NCBI GenBank assembly: GCA_001557505.1
Contig: LSAX01000005.1
Span: forward strand, 1,488,001 to 1,552,000
DNA: 64,000 nucleotides
From: Reticulascus tulasneorum
Lineage: Eukaryota; Ascomycota; Sordariomycetes; Glomerellales; Reticulascaceae
Direction of reading: 5' to 3'
Positions 10,734-22,903 of this stretch are shown here, piece by piece. Within the stretch, counting starts at the first letter, position 1, and each line of letters opens with the position of its first letter. The position numbers and the translations under genes are program-made. The notes beneath the pieces were generated by a model, which saw only the letters and a program-made list of their open reading frames with translations, had not been told where the DNA came from and made no database searches.

Positions 10734-13586
10734 CTAGAGAATCTTGGCAGCTTCGAGGCCAACGAAGGCGAAGACCACAGGATAAACTATAGCGGTGATA
10801 ATTATTTGGCGTTTGAGCCAAAGACGATGTCGATCGGTCAGACGATGGGCCTCTCCATGGCAGCACCATGAGATAGCCGAGTCAAACAAGCCAGAGAGTG
10901 CCAGGATTGAGATGAATGGCAGAGGAATATTGAGAATCAAGATGACGATGAAGAAAACTTCCAGTCTCTGTCGGGTCTTGTAGGACAGAAACTCCTCAGG
11001 ACCGATTACCTCGCTCCGGCCACCAGCCATCTCGCCGAGCTCTGGGTCTGTGACCACCACGACCCGTCGTCTGGTTTCGCTCCGGGTGGAGAGGTGAGGG
11101 TCTCGTCGGTGCGTAAGGTCGCGTGGTATAGGACCGCGTGTTCGAGTACCGTGCGTCCGAGTATGGCGTGTCAGAGGATCGCGAAGTGACAGGTGTGTAA
11201 GGGTAGGACGGCGGTGGAGCATCGAATCGCGATCCTGTACTCTGTTGGCGGCTGCGCGGTTAGTAGGAGTAGCAAACGAACCTCCGTCAAACCCTTCCAT
11301 CATGCGGTTATTCGGAGTTGCGAGAGGGTTCGGGTATCGTGGTTCATCTGCGTTATGCAGAGGGTTACGGTAACCTAAGACTTGTGAGAAACATGCATGG
11401 ACAAGAAAAGGGAGCGGCCTCAAAGGGCAGTAAAGACACTTACCAACAACACCAACAGGTCTACCCGTGTTGGGATCCAAGGGAGTAGGCAGGTTCATGA
11501 CTTGCTCTCTGCGTCTGAAAGCTGGCATGGGCTCCGTAGGCAAGTCTTCTCTGCTTGCAGAACTGGGTGTGGGGGGAAGATAGCTAACAAATCTGCCAGA
11601 TTCCGTCTGGTCTTCGACGCCGCTTTTTCGTCGTATTTCTTGGATTTTGGCAGCTTCCGTGAGTGGAATCAGATTAAAAGAGTGCAAAGTCTTAGGCAGC
11701 ACCGGGGTAGGATTGGTGTTGCGGGCAGCGGCTCCTGCAATAGACGACTCGCCTTGTTCCTAACCACGAGAGTTCGTCGACTGCGCATTGCGCATCTGCC
11801 TTTCACGCATCTGATTGGCAATGGATTCCTTCACTCTTTCCCACCTGAAGGGGCCCACCCCCTGTCTACCGTCCTTTCGCATCCTGGACATGTCTTGCAG
11901 TTCAATGTCGCTCGTACTGTCATTGTGGAAATCGTACTTGTTACGACTTTGCTGGTTATTCTGATCCCCGTGCATGGGAGACCCCTGTGAACGATCCTTA
12001 GCACCCGCCTTGCGAGAAACCGACTCTGACACTCTCTTCGACACGACTTCAGCTCGCCAGCTTTCTCCACGGTATTCTCGCGACGACTGGTGCGCAGGCT
12101 GTCGAAGTGCATTAGCTGCGTTAGCAGCACGTTTCCCCTTCAATCGACTCTCATTCACTTGCGCTACCAAGTAACCCTCAGGCGCCGCCTTGGGAATGAT
12201 CATGTCTTCTGAGCCATTCCGCTGCTCAGTATACTCGCCAGTATCAGACACATCAGCAACACTGCTACCAGTTATTCTTCTGCCCAAAGGGGGCAAGCCG
12301 TATTCTCGATGATCGGCGTCACCACCCTGCTGAAACTCAGACACGGTCACCCAGTCCTTTGCGTCGGCCCCAGTGCTAGGAAGAGCATTCCTGGAAGGAA
12401 CAGACGAATGAGGCACATATACAGTTGGCAAGAGAATCGGATGATTGTCCTCATCGGCACCGAGTGCTGCCGTGGGGCGCGAAGGATCACGCTGCTCCGG
12501 GATCTGTGGGACTGGTGGGATGGGAACCTTTACCACGTTATTTTGCAGCTGCCACTCAGAATGAATGGCATCTGGGTTGAAGAAAACGTCACCCTGTCTC
12601 TTCATCCGCTTTCTAGCCGTCTCGTCTCCGACCTTGCGGGATGGTCCGGCAGGTGCTCTCAGGGTCAAGTCACCAGCGTGAAATATCTGTCCGATGGATG
12701 GTTGCGAGACACCGGTTGCGTGCTTCAACGCTGACGACACTTCTCTCTCTGCCGTTGATCTGAGAAATGAATATGGCTCGCTGTCGTATTGAAATGGCTT
12801 GTCTTCATGCTCGGTACTGTCGCTCGAAGCGGCCTCAGAGAATGGTAGTTTGAGTGCTCTTGCCTCATCGTTTGCACCAGTACCTAGACCTCCAACTCCA
12901 CTTGCCTCCTGATTTTCTTGATGCAAGAAACCGTCGGCGTCATAGAAGCTTGAGCTCTTCTGGCTTGTACCTGGTTGCGTCTTGTGCAGCATTTGGGGAA
13001 GCGTCTGGGAGCTCTGTGTCTGTCCCGTTGGCAACAAGGGCAAGAAGAGGTTTGGAACCGGCCCCGGATCACGGAAAATAGGATAACGTTCGCCATCATA
13101 CGAAAAGGTTGTCTGGTCGGATTCTGTCTTGACAATTCCGACATCAGGACGATCATAGATGTCGGCTATAGTGGTCTCTGGAGGCGGAGGCGAGCTGGGT
13201 TTGTGTTTGACGTTGAATAAGTCAACATCACTTGAAGATTCTGGTTGCAGAATCGTGGTATTCTCTGTTGGATACTGAGAGGAGGACTCAAAGTTTTCCA
13301 GCTGCTCTGCGTTTACCGCGTTTCTACCTCGGGGTCCGACAGCTGCTGGAGCAATGACCTCATTTCGATTGCGAGGAACATGTGTGTGGATAAACTGGGA
13401 TAGATCTCTTGTTGCAGTCTCCATCTTATCAGCTTGCTGCTCCTGCTGGAAATAGCCGGTAGCGGCTCGAGATGTTATCCTTTGATGAGCCTCGTCGAAG
13501 GATGAGAAGAGCGGCTGGGTTGGTGTGAGGCTACGCCCATGACGCTGAGAGTGCTTCTTGTCTCTGTTTGAGTTTCTATCTTCCAT
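10734..13586 (-). CDS. Hypothetical disordered protein with C-terminal membrane segments
   Basis: Not recognised. Best model: exons 13586-11807, 11734-11444 and 11374-10734, 903 residues. The second intron (11375-11443, 69 nt) has a good GTAAGT donor but is stop-free and a multiple of three, so it can be read through. The first (11735-11806, 72 nt) uses a weaker GTGAAA donor and is tentative; without it the first exon stops at 11760. About 700 residues are polar and disordered, rich in Ser, Glu, Gln and Asp, with repeated motifs such as FQYDSEPYSFL and FSYDGERYPIF. The C-terminus has a short conserved-looking lead (GPEEFLSYKTRQRLE) and two hydrophobic segments (VFFIVILILNIPLPFISIL and ITAIVYPVVFAFVGL). 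This suggests a tail-anchored or two-pass protein with a long cytosolic domain. Inside 11060-11230 a second frame is also open (see findings). Confidence 0.6.
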
Positions 13587-15512
13587 TGTCGACTCCAAGC
13601 ACACGATCAAGCTCAATCACTAGGGGATTGATTAGGGAACCTAGCTCCAGCAGCGCGCAGTTGGGAAGCCCTTATGTACCTTGAAGTGTTTTGGCTTACA
13701 GTGAGTTGAGGTCAGGGTGAGAGTCTTCCTGTCGATCTCCTCCAAAATCAACACTCTGAAAGTCCACTGGAAGAAGCGGAAGTCCTCGTCGAGGGAAGGC
13801 TATCACGACGCAAGATCGATCTCTATGATAGCCCAGAACAAGAGGCTCAGCTGAAGAAACTTGTGAGCACAAAGATCGCGGGGTGGGGGTCCTCAGTTGG
13901 GTTGGAGAGACGCGTCAGATGAGAGGTTCAAAGGTGATATAATAAAGGAATCACAGTTGGTGAACGAAGCAGGAACGGAGCAGGAACGATGTCGGTTGCA
14001 AGCAGTGAAGCAACTTTTGTCCGACCTGCGAGCTGTTTTGCCAAGTTTCCTTGGGATGAGAGAGGTTTAGATGACAGTGCTGGGAATGAGAAGTTCAGCT
14101 ATGTGAAGTCTGGCCCAAAAAAAGAGACAAGCATGAAGGGATGGTGTATGACAATACGAAGATGAAGAAGTTGCTGTGATCCGATCAGAAGATATGGATA
14201 GCAGCTCTTCGATATCTTCAAGGGTGAAGGTACAAAAGTTGGAGGGGTGGCGGGGAAGATTGAAGGGAGGGCGCAGTGGTGTTGTTGTTGAGTGAAGAGA
14301 GGAAGGCACGCACTCGCTAAGCGACGAGGCGATTAACAGTGAGAGCTTCACAGCTTGGCTTGACAGCTTGGCTTTTGCAGGCTTGACCACCAGCGAGCGT
14401 CCTTTGTGAAGGAGAGAAGTGCACACAACGAGAAGCCTTGCGCATGCTTCAATCAGGAAGATGGAAGTTCTCTATCGAGCTTGGCGAATTCCTTGTGCTC
14501 TGTTAAAACGACCACAGTCTACATGCTCCTCGTCACTGCTTTTGAGGCTCACACCCGGCCCTCGCGCACAGTAGGGATACAAGGACCCAACGCATCCCAG
14601 CAACGACAAGGGGCTTCAGGGCAACTACTTTCTAAGTGTTCTTTAGAGGGATCTGCGAGGCTATCAAGTCTGCATCCTTCGGTCAGGGGCACGACCAACT
14701 CTGGCAGTCACAACGACTCTGTGGTATATAAGCAACGGGACTCACTCAACGCCGCAGGTCAACATGACGAGGCATAAGTACTTGGTAGGGAGTACCTTTA
14801 TTCTTCATCTTGATTGAGAAGTTTATGAAAGCTAGCAACTGAATCATATGGGACTGTACAGTCAAAGCAGCCCAAATCAGCAACTTGCATTACCTCCATA
14901 TCGAGCCTCCCGTATCTTCTGCATGAAGACCAGAATCCATCTCCAGATGAGATGATCATCCGTCAATCGCATTCCAACATTCTTAACCCAAGTTGGGTTT
15001 ACAGATATCGAAATTGGAAGAACACCGAGAGAAGCAAGATTCACAGTTCATGTGCCGCGCGACGGGTGTGACTTTACCATCTGGTCCAGGTTGGTTTGTT
15101 ATTAAATATATGGCCGTGTCTGGGGATGGAGAACTGGCGTACTGCCTTGTAACTTTGTTGAGGCTTCATTGCGATGCTCTGTGATTGCGATAGAGGCGTG
15201 TCAACGAATGCCTTCACACAAGAATATCATGGGAAAGAACGAGGTGTCGTCAAGCGGTACGTTCCGTGCAGTGAGTTCGGTCTACGGGGGCTGAACCAGT
15301 GTGTGTGGGCGAACAGGGCTGAATGTGCGAGAATTAGCCGAGAGAGGGGACGTGACGCTAGTAGCGGATAGGGCTGGTTCGTCTCGCTTATCGCGATAAC
15401 GATAGCGATAACGATAGCTCGCCCGACGTCTCCCGCCAGCCCATCAGGAAACGGCATCGACGCCCCTCCTTGTCGTCGTCAAGCCCGCGCTGGTAGTAAT
15501 AGCAAATCCGCC
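13587..15512. other. Divergent intergenic region with a GATA-containing tandem
   Basis: 1.9 kb between a minus-strand gene and the F-box gene. Open stretches here are short, without homology-like character. A perfect tandem of GATAACGATAGC lies at 15394-15417. Long 5' leaders are likely for both flanking genes. Confidence 0.5.
15394..15417. repeat. Two-copy 12-bp tandem containing GATA motifs
   Basis: The unit GATAACGATAGC occurs twice in a row about 100 bases before the F-box gene start. It gives four GATA cores on one strand in 24 bases. GATA factors (AreA/NIT2 type) bind paired GATA sites, so this may be a regulatory element; that role is inferred. Confidence 0.45.
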
Positions 15513-17467
15513 ATGGCGTCGCAGAATTCTGCTAACCTGGATGGTCTTCCAGACGAAATCTTTCTCCGGATCATCTCTTGTAAGTGCCCTTCTTCCGAGT
15601 CCTAGTCCCTAGGCTGATTGCAGCCGTGCCCCTCAGTCCTGGACCCATACGATTTCCCGAACTTGCAGCTTGTATGTCGCGCGTTGCAAAAGATATCCCT
15701 TGATAACAACCATTGGAGGTCAAGATGCTTCGACGAATCCCCCTTCTTGGAGATCATTACCCGAAGACGACGGCAGCTCGCAGAGCAAGTCGAGGAAGAC
15801 GATGGTCTGGACGAGAGCTTGCATGGCACTGATGAATCGTCAAGCCGAGAGCAGCAGGGTGGTACAGGTGCCCCGCATCTCAATGAGGAAGAAGCCGGTG
15901 AACTGCGTAAGAAGCAGAGACTGAAGGACATGACGAATTGGGATCCCTCCTTTCCGAGCGAGCCGGTGTTCTGGTACAACGAATACATCCAACGATACAC
16001 GCCGACGGCCACCAGCTGGTTACAGCAGCCCCATGTGCAAGATGGCGCGCGACAGGAAGTTTTGGATGTCAGGGGCGTTGCACTCTATAGTCCTAACGAA
16101 CGGGATGATGGCTCGACGAGGGAAAACTTGCTCGCGGTCTCTCCGTTGGATGACGGATCAATCTGCCTGTGGGATGTCAAAGGCACTCAGGGGCGCAAAG
16201 GTGCCATGGTTGCCAAAAGCAACCCCGGAATATTGTACATCGGCGGACCGGGGTCGGATACCACCATGAGGTCTAGGAAGATGGCCACTGGTGTGACCGA
16301 ATGTATTAGCGTCAACAGTCAGGGCAACAGGGCATACGTTGCTGTTCAAGGCCGTAGGTTCACATGCCCGGAATCCCCAAATAGCACAACTGACTCGCGC
16401 CAGATCTATTGGAGGTGGACCTTGAGCGGCTTGACGTGGTCAGCGACCAATCCTTTGAGTGGTCCATCACCGCCCTGTCCACGGCCCAGCCTGGGGTTCC
16501 ATTGACCGTCGGTACCTCCCTTGGCCTCCACTTACACGACTATAGAGCAAGGGTTAGAGCAAACATATTTGATCCTGATCCGCTTCCCCCCTACGCGCCC
16601 TTATCTCAACCCACGCCTCTGAGCATACTGCATCTGCCCCATCCCGGAGACCAGCACTCTATATCAGACGACATATACGTAGCCGGCCGTTTCTCCAACA
16701 TTTTACATTACGACCGGCGCAAGTTTCCATCGATCGTGGGCTCCATCCACTCGGGAGCTAGGCTTTCCAGTCTTGCGTCGTTGCCATACCCCTTCTCTAC
16801 TGTAGATGCAGAATTACGCCGTAGCGGAGAGCTCTCAACTGACCAGGTCCGCGCGTCAAAGAATAGGGAGGGAGGGCGGACGTTGATAGCCTGTGGGGAG
16901 TACGGTACCAAGGGATCGTTAGAACTGTACGGCTTATGCCCGCGATCGCCCGGTTCAAGCGCTGCCGGGCTTCTGCAGAACTCCACTCTCAAGAACCGGC
17001 AAACGTCGGCGGGATCCAAAATCCTGTCGGTGATTAATCATGGCACGCGGATTGTCTTCTCAGACAGCTCGGGCGACCTGAAATGGTTCGAGCGAGACGG
17101 TATGACGGAAGTCAGACGACACAAGATTGGGCAGGGCGAGTCATCCTCGCGCCCGTCTCTATTTTCCTCCATGCCGGGCTCGGATGACCTAGCCAGGAAG
17201 ATTCTGTCGACGCAGACAAGAAGTAGCTGCGATAGGGTCAATAATGACGATATCCTCTTCTGGACAGGCGAGAGGTTGGGGCTTGTCGGGTTCTCTGCGA
17301 AGCCCGGGTTCAAAGCCGATGATTTTGAGGCCCGGAGCCCCAAGACTAAAGAGGAGCAGCAAGCCGACTTGGAAGAGGAGGAATACAGCGATAGGATGAG
17401 ACGTGCTTTGGAGAGACAGGCGGACGATGTGCGATTCGTTGCCAACTTGGGATTTGGGATAAGATGA
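15513..17467 (+). CDS. F-box protein with WD40-like repeats
   Basis: Likely substrate adaptor of an SCF ubiquitin ligase. Exons 15513-15579, 15637-16353 and 16404-17467 give 615 residues. The first acceptor must be the CTCAG ending at 15636, not the nearer GCAG at 15623, because only the former keeps frame and completes the F-box: GLPDEIFLRIISFLDPYDF at residues 10-28, followed by LQLVCRALQKISLDNNHWR. An acidic linker follows (about 65-110), then a region with beta-propeller-like strands (for example DDGSICLWDV). The remainder has weaker repeats and a C-terminal coiled or charged helix (KTKEEQQADLEEEEYSDR). The substrate is unknown. The F-box is clear; the propeller is inferred from strand pattern. 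Confidence 0.8.
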
Positions 17468-19089
17468 GACATAGGAACTGATAACGGCAGAGGGGGGGTC
17501 CAAAGCAGTGCGCAGACCCCGAACAGCGTTGATTCGACCTGTTGGATACGAACAAGGGCCCCGAAATGGGAATCGTACATAGTACAGAGCGGAAGTGATT
17601 ATCGGTCATGCGATCGACATGGCTCCGCGTCGGACCCCATATTTGACTTAAGTAGGGCGGGAGGCATCGTTTCGATAGAAATCATCACGCATGCAAGCAT
17701 CTACCACCGCCATCAACCGCAGGTTGCATTCCTGGGCCCTCGTCGTCCCAACGCAGCAGGAGGCACATGGCCGCGTACCTCAGAGACGGTGCATCGCAGC
17801 CGTGAGACTTGAGCTCAACAAGCTTCTGACTGGATGGGTGAGATGCAGTCCGTAATGACCGTAGCAGTTGTGTGCGTTAGGGCTCCACCTCGCACGCCTA
17901 CGCCTACGTCTACGTGCAGCTGTAAGCACCAGCCATCGGCATCGTGGACCATGCCATTGGGCAAAAGTAAAAGCAGCATACATCCTCCGCAGTGGCTGGC
18001 AGCTAGATGCTAGATTCTGTTGAAAGCCTCAGATTTAGGGCGACTCAGACTGGCTGATAGGGTTCAGAGTAAGGCAACCAATAAGGGGCTGAGTTAGGCT
18101 ACCCACAGCCAATCAACGGCCGCTTAGATCCCAGATCCATGCCGAACCCAGATCTTTTTTTCTTTTCTCGCCTTTGCCCCTCTCCCGAAACCTTCCCTTC
18201 CCATCTTTCGGCGCCTCATTGAGTACAGTAGCATACAGGTTGGCGCTAGCCTCTGTGTTTAGCACGCATTGGTCGAGCAAAAACAAACAAGCAGATTCCA
18301 TTGCGGGAAGTTATCGTCATCGCTGCAACTCCCGTCAATCAGCCTAGAGGGCCGCGACGAATGGCATGCCTCCGAGCGTGGAGCGCTCTCAACAGCGCCA
18401 CGTTCCTGCAACCTGAGGGACCTAGCGAGGAATGGGGACCCTCCCCTCGTACATTAACTTACATTTACTAGCTACATAATTAATAGTTAGAACCTGGGAG
18501 GCGACAGCGCCGCACTCGCACAAGCATGGATGGCACCCGCGTTAGCGTCCAGCACACCGCTTGTGCAACCTGTCTCCCTGCTTGTTGGGACCGACAGATT
18601 CCTCTCCGCGGACTGGTCCCCCGGAAAAGACCCCCAATTCAAACACTTGTGCCATCGTAGCGCTGTCCGGGATTACGCTCACTGACTAGTTCAGCTAGGG
18701 ATCTCCATGCAGGAGAATTGATCCAGCTAAGCAAAACAACAGGCACAACGAATCGCTCTCAAGTGAAAGCGAGGCGGTTTGAACCTGTGTTTCTCCCTGG
18801 CGGGCAGGGAAAGCCCCAGGGCACCTGTTGTTCCATCTCGTCGACAAAAGATGCCGCATGCAATCTGGTGCAATCCGTCTGTGGACAGCAGTAGTAACGG
18901 CCACCAAATCTCCACTTCCCATATCGGTACATAATGCCATCTCGGCACATGACCGCCCACACTCTGCTGTCTGCTCCAGACCGTATTTCACTTTAAGCAC
19001 AGTCCTCCCATCTTATCGTTGCACATCCCAACTTTTCCCTGATTTCTTTTTTTCCTTTTCTAACTTTTGCCTCCTCTCAAGCATGTTCG
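17468..19089. other. Intergenic region, F-box gene to first SprT-like gene
   Basis: 1.6 kb without a convincing open frame on either strand. The last 80 bases before 19083 are pyrimidine-rich (TTTTTTCC-type), as in many fungal core promoters. Confidence 0.5.
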
Positions 19090-20499
19090 ATGGCGTTTTG
19101 GGTGGATGGCGGGGGAACAAGCCCGGTGTTCCAACTCGCTGGCAATGGCATTGGGCCAAGCCCCTACGTGACCGGTGGCAAACGGCGTGTCAGTCACTCT
19201 GATGGCTCGGACTATCCGCCCGAACAGCCCTCGTACAAGCGGGCAAGATTGTCAGATCTCAACTTCGAGCTCGATTATGGCCTTCCGCCCTCCCCGGCCA
19301 GAACAACCCCGGCGTTCTTCGTTGTCAGAGAACAGAAGAGATCGCCGTCCCCGACCGGGGCGTGTCCCATGGAGCGGACTGCTTCCGGTTTATCCATCTC
19401 ATCCGATACTGCCATCTACTCCACCTGCAGCTCTAACGACGGGCAGTTGTTGGAGGATAGCGAGGCAGCTTGGCAGGTCAAGGAGCGCCTCCTTCGCTCT
19501 CGCCGGAGGGCCAAGGACACGCAGCATGAGAGGATTCTTAAGAGTCTCATCGAACCTCGATCTCGCGAAGCTGAGTTCTCCCTCGACAACGCCGCCATGG
19601 AGAGCATCTTCTCTGCCGCGAACGAGATCTTCTTCCACAATCGCCTCTGCAAGCGTGTCAAATGGGACTGGTCTCACTCGTCCAGTCCACAGTACAAGGA
19701 TCATATCATCGGCACCACCGCCTTGAGACGCTCCAAACTGGGTGGCTATGAGACCCTCATTGTTCTCTCGCAGCCCATACTCAAAGACAAGAAGTACAAC
19801 CGCCGTCTTCTCATCTCTACCTTCCTGCACGAGCTCATCCACAGCTATCTCTTCATCTGCTGCGGCTTCAAGGCTCGAGAGTGCGGAGGGCATACCAGCG
19901 GTTTCAGACACATTGCCGAGCTGATTGACCAATGGGCTGGTCCGGACAACCTCCACCTACGAGACATGGAAGCTGACCTCAACCATTTCCGGGAGGACGA
20001 GAAAGACCTCCCAGAGGACGAGGCGCGGCCTGTACCGCCACGATTCACCCTTCCCGAGGATTACGATTATGTCACCCCATACCACCAGCATCACCACCAG
20101 CATCATCACCAACACCACCACCAACAACACCCACATCATGAACACCATGAATACTATCAACACCGTCAGGATCAGTGGGACTACTGGGTCGACGACAGGA
20201 GGGAAAATATTCTCCGAAGTCGATGTAGCTCACCAGCATCCAGTACACCGCCAGCTATCGAGGATGAGAGAGAAGTGTTCGAGGAGTCGGAATTCAGGGA
20301 TATGCGCCAGCGCATCCCTTTGCGAGGTGGCCACTCTCCCATCAGATACAGTCCTCACCACTTCCCCCCGCAGCACCCGGGATATATCCAGCGTCCCCAG
20401 GATCAGCGGGGAAGGTGGGACGACGATGATGCGTGGAAAAACACCCATTTGAGCCGCGGCAGTACCCCAAACGGGACCGGCTCGCCATACGTTTTCTGA
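19090..20499 (+). CDS. SprT-like zinc metalloprotease-domain protein with His-rich tail (paralogue 1)
   Basis: Single-exon gene, 469 residues, ATG 19090. A SprT-like domain (about 165-305) carries the zinc site HELIH at 247-251 and a third candidate ligand His268 in GGHTSGF. The SPRTN/Wss1-type fold degrades DNA-protein crosslinks at replication forks, so a nuclear DNA-repair role is plausible, but no classical PCNA or ubiquitin-binding tail is obvious. The N-terminal 140 residues are disordered, with KRARL as a possible localisation signal. The tail (about 330-365) is dominated by His and Gln, from a CAN-type codon repeat at 20084-20163, and could bind metal. A GTG/TTG start further upstream is not needed. 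It is the first of three SprT-like genes on the same strand. Family call good; function inferred. Confidence 0.8.
   Translation: MAFWVDGGGTSPVFQLAGNGIGPSPYVTGGKRRVSHSDGSDYPPEQPSYKRARLSDLNFELDYGLPPSPARTTPAFFVVREQKRSPSPTGACPMERTASGLSISSDTAIYSTCSSNDGQLLEDSEAAWQVKERLLRSRRRAKDTQHERILKSLIEPRSREAEFSLDNAAMESIFSAANEIFFHNRLCKRVKWDWSHSSSPQYKDHIIGTTALRRSKLGGYETLIVLSQPILKDKKYNRRLLISTFLHELIHSYLFICCGFKARECGGHTSGFRHIAELIDQWAGPDNLHLRDMEADLNHFREDEKDLPEDEARPVPPRFTLPEDYDYVTPYHQHHHQHHHQHHHQQHPHHEHHEYYQHRQDQWDYWVDDRRENILRSRCSSPASSTPPAIEDEREVFEESEFRDMRQRIPLRGGHSPIRYSPHHFPPQHPGYIQRPQDQRGRWDDDDAWKNTHLSRGSTPNGTGSPYVF
20084..20163 (+). repeat. In-frame CAC/CAT/CAA codon repeat (poly-His/Gln)
   Basis: Eighty bases made almost only of CAC, CAT and CAA codons inside the first SprT-like gene, giving runs such as HQHHHQHHHQHHHQQH. 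An imperfect trinucleotide repeat of this sort is likely to vary in length between strains. Confidence 0.8.
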
Positions 20500-21832
20500 T
20501 GCATAAAGCCATCAGACTGTGTGATATAGAACGTTTCTTCTATGATTCCCCCCTTTAGTTTATGTGATATCGATATTCGTCTACCGTCAGCATTTTCTTG
20601 GGTCATCGGCATGGCGACGGCGTCTTGTAGAAGTCTTCTTCTTTGTTGATCTAGGCACATGGGTGGGAACAAGTTGCAATTCTCGATGGGCCCTGTATGT
20701 ATTAAATCGAAATCTAGCCCCTAGACTGTTACGCGACTTCGTCTCTGTCGGTGATCCAACCGTTGCATCCAACGCTAGGGGTCGTGTTCATTGTAGAATA
20801 TGGTCATGCTGCACGCGTAAAGTTTCATGCTGGAAGGGAACAATAACTGCACAGCTTCGAAAGAAACGACGGGGAAGTGATGCCGATGTCATATCATCTC
20901 AGTAGTCTCCTGGGCCAAGGCCATTTTGAACTGGATAGCACTGCCACAACTGGCAGACGAAGGCTAGCTATATTGGTGTATCCTCATCTCATTATTTTCA
21001 AGATACTGCCCCAACTTATTAGTCCGAACTCATGTTGGTGTGCAGATAGCCCCGCAGTGCGAGGAAAGTGAACGGCGATCTCGGAGTGATTAAGGAAACG
21101 ACATCTCGGATGAGACATCACAACAGCTCAAAGCACAAAGTTCACACCAATCTCTCTCATAGCAGAACATGTATTGTATGGTTAAGAATACTCTATAGCA
21201 TGCGCTCGTTCAACATGTCCCACAAAATTTCCAGCATTTTCTGGAGTCTCGTGGCTTTATCCTCAGTTGCGATTCTCGTCGATCTCCGATATGGTGAATA
21301 TGACCACAATGTGAGAAGAAACTGTGACTAGGCTGGGTAAAGTTGGACTTCAGGAAACCAACTTAGATCCTATTGTATTACGGAATCTATTGATAGAAAA
21401 TCACTTATTGTTCGGCTCTACCCGGGCTTTTCCTTCAAACCCCGAATCACGATTACTGGGTTCCGTTATATCTTACCGTGGTTCACGGAGAGCTATTGTC
21501 AAATTTCTTACTATTGTCAAACATCCCGGGCCTATCCTATTGTAAACTTGACAAGGTCTACACAAAAATGCATTCAACTGTTTTGATCCTTTCTCCGAGC
21601 CTTTATTGAGTATCCATAATCACTCTAAGCCACAGCATTTGAGCTAGAATTCCTCAACTTCTTCAACTTTTCAACCATCCCCGGGCCCCCATATCATTCT
21701 CAAACAAGAGATTCCTCCCCATCATCCGCCTCTTGGATATCCTCTATACCTGAGACTACTACTGCAATCTTACAGCACCAAACCGTCACTCCTGAGCTTC
21801 ATCTTTGCTTCACCTCCCACCACCATACCAAC
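20500..21832. other. Gene-poor stretch between SprT-like paralogues 1 and 2
   Basis: 1.3 kb, more AT-rich than the flanks, with only short open frames. The last 150 bases before 21833 are CT-rich, as expected for a promoter and leader. I cannot recognise a transposon remnant. Confidence 0.5.
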
Positions 21833-22903
21833 ATGAAGCCAACTTGTGCTTGTTCAAAGAAGCTGGGGACGCATTCCGAGGGGAGATGCTACGAGGGTCC
21901 TATACTTGACTGCCAACACCGGCGATTCCCCCGGGCCCAGAAACCTAGAAGAGACAACGGCAAAGACCGCTTTAGAGAACTCGAGACGGAATCCTACCCC
22001 GCCGAAAGTCTCCTCTTCAACACCATGATCGGCTTTCGAAACGTGCCTCTCCTCGACCATCAGATCAAAGCTAAAGAAAATTTCATCGAAATCTTCAAGC
22101 TAACCATGGCGTTCGGAATGGAGGACTATATAGACTCCCACCAGGACCATTGGCGACACATGGCCCTGAGAGCTATGATGTCCTGCTTGGACGAATTCTT
22201 CTATTTCGGATCACTCACTCGACCCTACGGGGAATCACTTCGTCCACTGCTGAGAATGGTCTCAAACTACCATGAAGGTGGAGAGGGAGAACTCCAATCC
22301 CGGCGTCTGGCACAGACCGGACCTGATCGCGCTCGTGGCGGCTGGCCACATGTCTTGATGGAATTCTTCCCGTATTATTTGTGGACGAGTCCTGAGGAGG
22401 GAACCTATCCAACCAAGGCGGAGTTCAAGTGCATGGTGGGAACTCTAGTGCACGAGATGGTGCACGCATACCTGGAAGCGTTCATGTGCCAGGGCCAAGA
22501 CTGTCATCGAAACATTTCGAACACCACCGGCGTATCGGGCCACGGCGATACATGGCTGCGACTACACTCATTGATCCTAGAGGAAGTCAGGAGTTGGGAT
22601 CCAGCGCTGAAGGAGATCGACACACAAACTGAGATAGGAGGAATCAACACGGCGGAACTCGAGCTCGAGCTGAAGGTGTATGCAGAGCGTGCGAGATCGA
22701 AGGAATGGCTGGAGTTTTACACACCGAGAGAAGACGTTGGTATGACACTGGCGCGACTTGCCAAAGATCGAAGGGTGAAGGTTATGGCACTGATACCCAC
22801 TCGCTCGAAGGCAGTGGCGGCGTTTGTATTACAATCAAGAGTCGCGAAATCTGGTCGGCGAGCTCATGAAAGGTCGAGATTCAGGAGAAGATGCTACGAT
22901 TGA
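21833..22903 (+). CDS. SprT-like domain protein (paralogue 2)
   Basis: Single-exon gene of 356 residues from ATG 21833. A Cys-rich N-terminus (CACSKKLG, CYEGPILDC) precedes a SprT-like domain with HEMVH at 207-211, then FMCQGQDC and a third candidate zinc ligand His237 in SGHGDTW. The segment LDEFFYFGSLT about 75 residues before the zinc site is matched by LDNYFFLGALT in the gene at 24713, and RSWDPAL after it by QDWDWAL. The two are therefore closer to each other than either is to the gene at 19090. The C-terminal 100 residues are basic (SRFRRRCYD end). All catalytic ligands are present, so it may be an active protease; the substrate is unknown. Confidence 0.75.
   Translation: MKPTCACSKKLGTHSEGRCYEGPILDCQHRRFPRAQKPRRDNGKDRFRELETESYPAESLLFNTMIGFRNVPLLDHQIKAKENFIEIFKLTMAFGMEDYIDSHQDHWRHMALRAMMSCLDEFFYFGSLTRPYGESLRPLLRMVSNYHEGGEGELQSRRLAQTGPDRARGGWPHVLMEFFPYYLWTSPEEGTYPTKAEFKCMVGTLVHEMVHAYLEAFMCQGQDCHRNISNTTGVSGHGDTWLRLHSLILEEVRSWDPALKEIDTQTEIGGINTAELELELKVYAERARSKEWLEFYTPREDVGMTLARLAKDRRVKVMALIPTRSKAVAAFVLQSRVAKSGRRAHERSRFRRRCYD

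Noticed and set aside
15580..15623. Shorter first intron of the F-box gene ending at GCAG 15623
   Set aside because: It leaves the wrong phase; the AG at 15636 keeps frame and completes the F-box motif.
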